From Candidatus Omnitrophota bacterium (GTDB lineage Bacteria; Omnitrophota; Gorgyraeia; S143-82), in contig JAMOOT010000246.1 of assembly GCA_027065215.1 (NCBI GenBank), forward strand, positions 1 through 7,984: 7,984 nucleotides of DNA, in the 5' to 3' direction. Position numbers and translations under genes: made by a program. The notes under the pieces were generated by a model. That model was not told the DNA's origin. It saw only the letters and a program-made list of their open reading frames with translations, and did no database searches. Of this stretch, positions 6,809 to 7,984 are shown one piece after another. Within the stretch, counting starts at the first letter, position 1. Each line of letters starts with the position of its first letter.

Positions 6809-7984
6809 ATGGATAAATTAATGCCGATAGGGATACAGGATTTTAAGTCATTGAGACGAAGCGGGTATCTTTATATAGATAAGACGAGGTGGATTTATCC
6901 TCTGCTTGCTGAAGGATATAGAGAAGAGATGAAATTTCCGCCGTACTTTCTCTCCCGCCCGCGCAGGTTTGGTAAGAGTTTGCTGTTGTCCACGATAAGG
7001 TATTTATTTGAAGGGGAGGAGGAATTATTTGAGGGGTTGTGGATACATAATAGGTGGGATTGGGAAAAGAGATATCCGGTGATATTGTTAGACTTTGGGA
7101 AGATTACATTTGATGGGGAAGATGAGTTAAAGGCGCTTATAGAAGAGGAATTAGTGAGGATTGGAGAGGGGTTTGGGGTAAAGGTAGATGGAGTGAATTA
7201 TTGTAGTAAGTTTGCCCGTTTGATAGAGTTGGTGAGTGAAAAATATGGTAGGCAGGTAGTGATCTTAGTAGACGAATATGACAGGCCCATATTAGATCAT
7301 ATAGAGGATCTTGAATTGGCCAAACGAATAAGGGATGCGTTGAGGGGATTTTATACGATATTGAAGTCAATGGATAGGGATATCAAGTTTCTTTTATTGA
7401 CAGGTGTAACGCGCTTCAGCAAGGCAGGGATATTTTCGGGGTTGAATAATCTGAAGGATATATCGTTAGATCCGCGATATGGAAATATTGTGGGGATAAC
7501 GCAAGAGGAGTTGGAGGGATATTTGGGGGAGGAGATAAAGAGGCATAATGTAGATTTAGAGGAAGTGAAGGAGTGGTATAACGGGTACAGTTTTTTGGGG
7601 GATAGGTTATACAATCCGTTTGATGTGTTGAGGTTTGTGGATAGTGGATGTGTGTTTAAGGATTATTGGTTCAGTTCAGGGACGCCAAATTTTCTGATAA
7701 AGTTGATAGAAAGTGGGAATTTCTACATACCGGAGTTGAGCAATCTGGTGGTAGGGGAAGAGATGATGGACAGGTTTGATGTGGAAAATCTAAGGCCGGA
7801 GGTGATATTGTATCAGGCGGGGTATTTGACGATAGATGAGGTAATAAGGAGCCCGAGAGGGGGGATGTTATATAGGTTGAAGGTGCCGAATAAAGAGGTG
7901 CGGATGAGTTTAAGCGATGCGATATTGGATTACTGGAAGGTAGTGGAGAAGGATAGGAGGGGGGAGTTAGAGGATGGATTGTAT
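6809..7984 (+). CDS. AAA-ATPase-like protein, probably with a C-terminal PD-(D/E)XK nuclease domain (3' truncated)
   Basis: The frame is open for 392 codons to the window end. It matches the AAA-ATPase-like family (Pfam AAA-ATPase_like, formerly annotated with DUF1703), which usually carries a PDDEXK_9 nuclease-like domain after about residue 400. Landmarks: GIQDFKSLR...YIDKT at 8-26; degenerate Walker A SRPRRFGKSLL at 49-59 with Lys56; Walker B VVILVDEYDRPI at 150-161 with Asp155 and Glu156; then LLLTGVTRFSKAGIFSGLNN, WYNGYSF, YNPFDVL, YWFSSGTPNFL, LYQAGYLTI and the VPNKEVR segment. These are family signatures in the expected order. The cellular role of the family is not established; copies are often numerous in anaerobes and have been suspected of being mobile or defence-related. 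Its base composition is unlike its neighbours (strong G excess, very low C). The nuclease domain is outside the window, so it is expected rather than seen. Confidence 0.9.
   Translation, partial: MDKLMPIGIQDFKSLRRSGYLYIDKTRWIYPLLAEGYREEMKFPPYFLSRPRRFGKSLLLSTIRYLFEGEEELFEGLWIHNRWDWEKRYPVILLDFGKITFDGEDELKALIEEELVRIGEGFGVKVDGVNYCSKFARLIELVSEKYGRQVVILVDEYDRPILDHIEDLELAKRIRDALRGFYTILKSMDRDIKFLLLTGVTRFSKAGIFSGLNNLKDISLDPRYGNIVGITQEELEGYLGEEIKRHNVDLEEVKEWYNGYSFLGDRLYNPFDVLRFVDSGCVFKDYWFSSGTPNFLIKLIESGNFYIPELSNLVVGEEMMDRFDVENLRPEVILYQAGYLTIDEVIRSPRGGMLYRLKVPNKEVRMSLSDAILDYWKVVEKDRRGELEDGLY

Noticed and set aside
7137..7614. Long reverse-strand open frames across the AAA-ATPase-like gene
   Set aside because: They are open because the coding strand is very C-poor and purine-rich; the translations have low complexity, no recognisable domain, and lie opposite a clear gene.
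7570..7984. PD-(D/E)XK nuclease motif in the fourth gene
   Set aside because: The catalytic motif is not visible in the available residues; the domain normally follows beyond residue about 400, past the window end.

Overview
The window reads as chromosomal DNA of a diderm (Gram-negative-type) bacterium. Four genes lie on the + strand, with no RNA genes, CRISPR array or insertion sequence visible. An outer membrane exists in this organism if the third gene is read correctly, because it ends in an Omp85/BamA-like beta-barrel. Base composition is moderate to AT-rich, and the Shine-Dalgarno sequences are strong. The gene set cannot fix the species. An AAA-ATPase-like/PD-(D/E)XK gene, an unusual envelope protein and lepA without lepB beside it would fit an uncultured anaerobic lineage, but that is an inference.

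Layout: 1-651 is the 3' end of a CaCA-family cation/Ca2+ exchanger gene whose start lies outside the window. Its stop codon sits inside the ribosome-binding site of lepA (659-2449), a complete elongation factor 4. A spacer of 193 bases follows, with a near-consensus sigma70-type promoter (TTGAAA, 17 bases, TATAGT) at 2546-2574. It drives murA (2643-3914), the first committed enzyme of peptidoglycan synthesis. murA overlaps the next gene (3911-6640) by ATGA, so the two are probably translationally coupled. A 168-base AT-rich spacer with nested inverted repeats separates this operon from a fourth gene (6809 to the window end, truncated), the N-terminal part of an AAA-ATPase-like protein of the kind that usually carries a C-terminal PD-(D/E)XK nuclease domain.

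The most interesting object is the third gene. It encodes a signal peptide, a complete M1-type (gluzincin) zinc aminopeptidase with HEXXH-X18-E, a beta-sandwich domain, and then about 320 residues that look like a 16-stranded Omp85 barrel. That barrel has the loop-6 (VRGF-like) motif in the right place, between the 11th and 12th predicted strands, and a C-terminal phenylalanine. This suggests a peptidase tethered to, or secreted by, its own Omp85 barrel. The layout parallels the patatin-Omp85 (PlpD-type) two-in-one proteins but uses a metallopeptidase passenger and shows no obvious POTRA domain.

The fourth gene is also compositionally odd: hand counting of 7501-7980 gives about 37% G and 7% C on the coding strand, far from lepA and murA, which suggests a separate origin or different mutational history.
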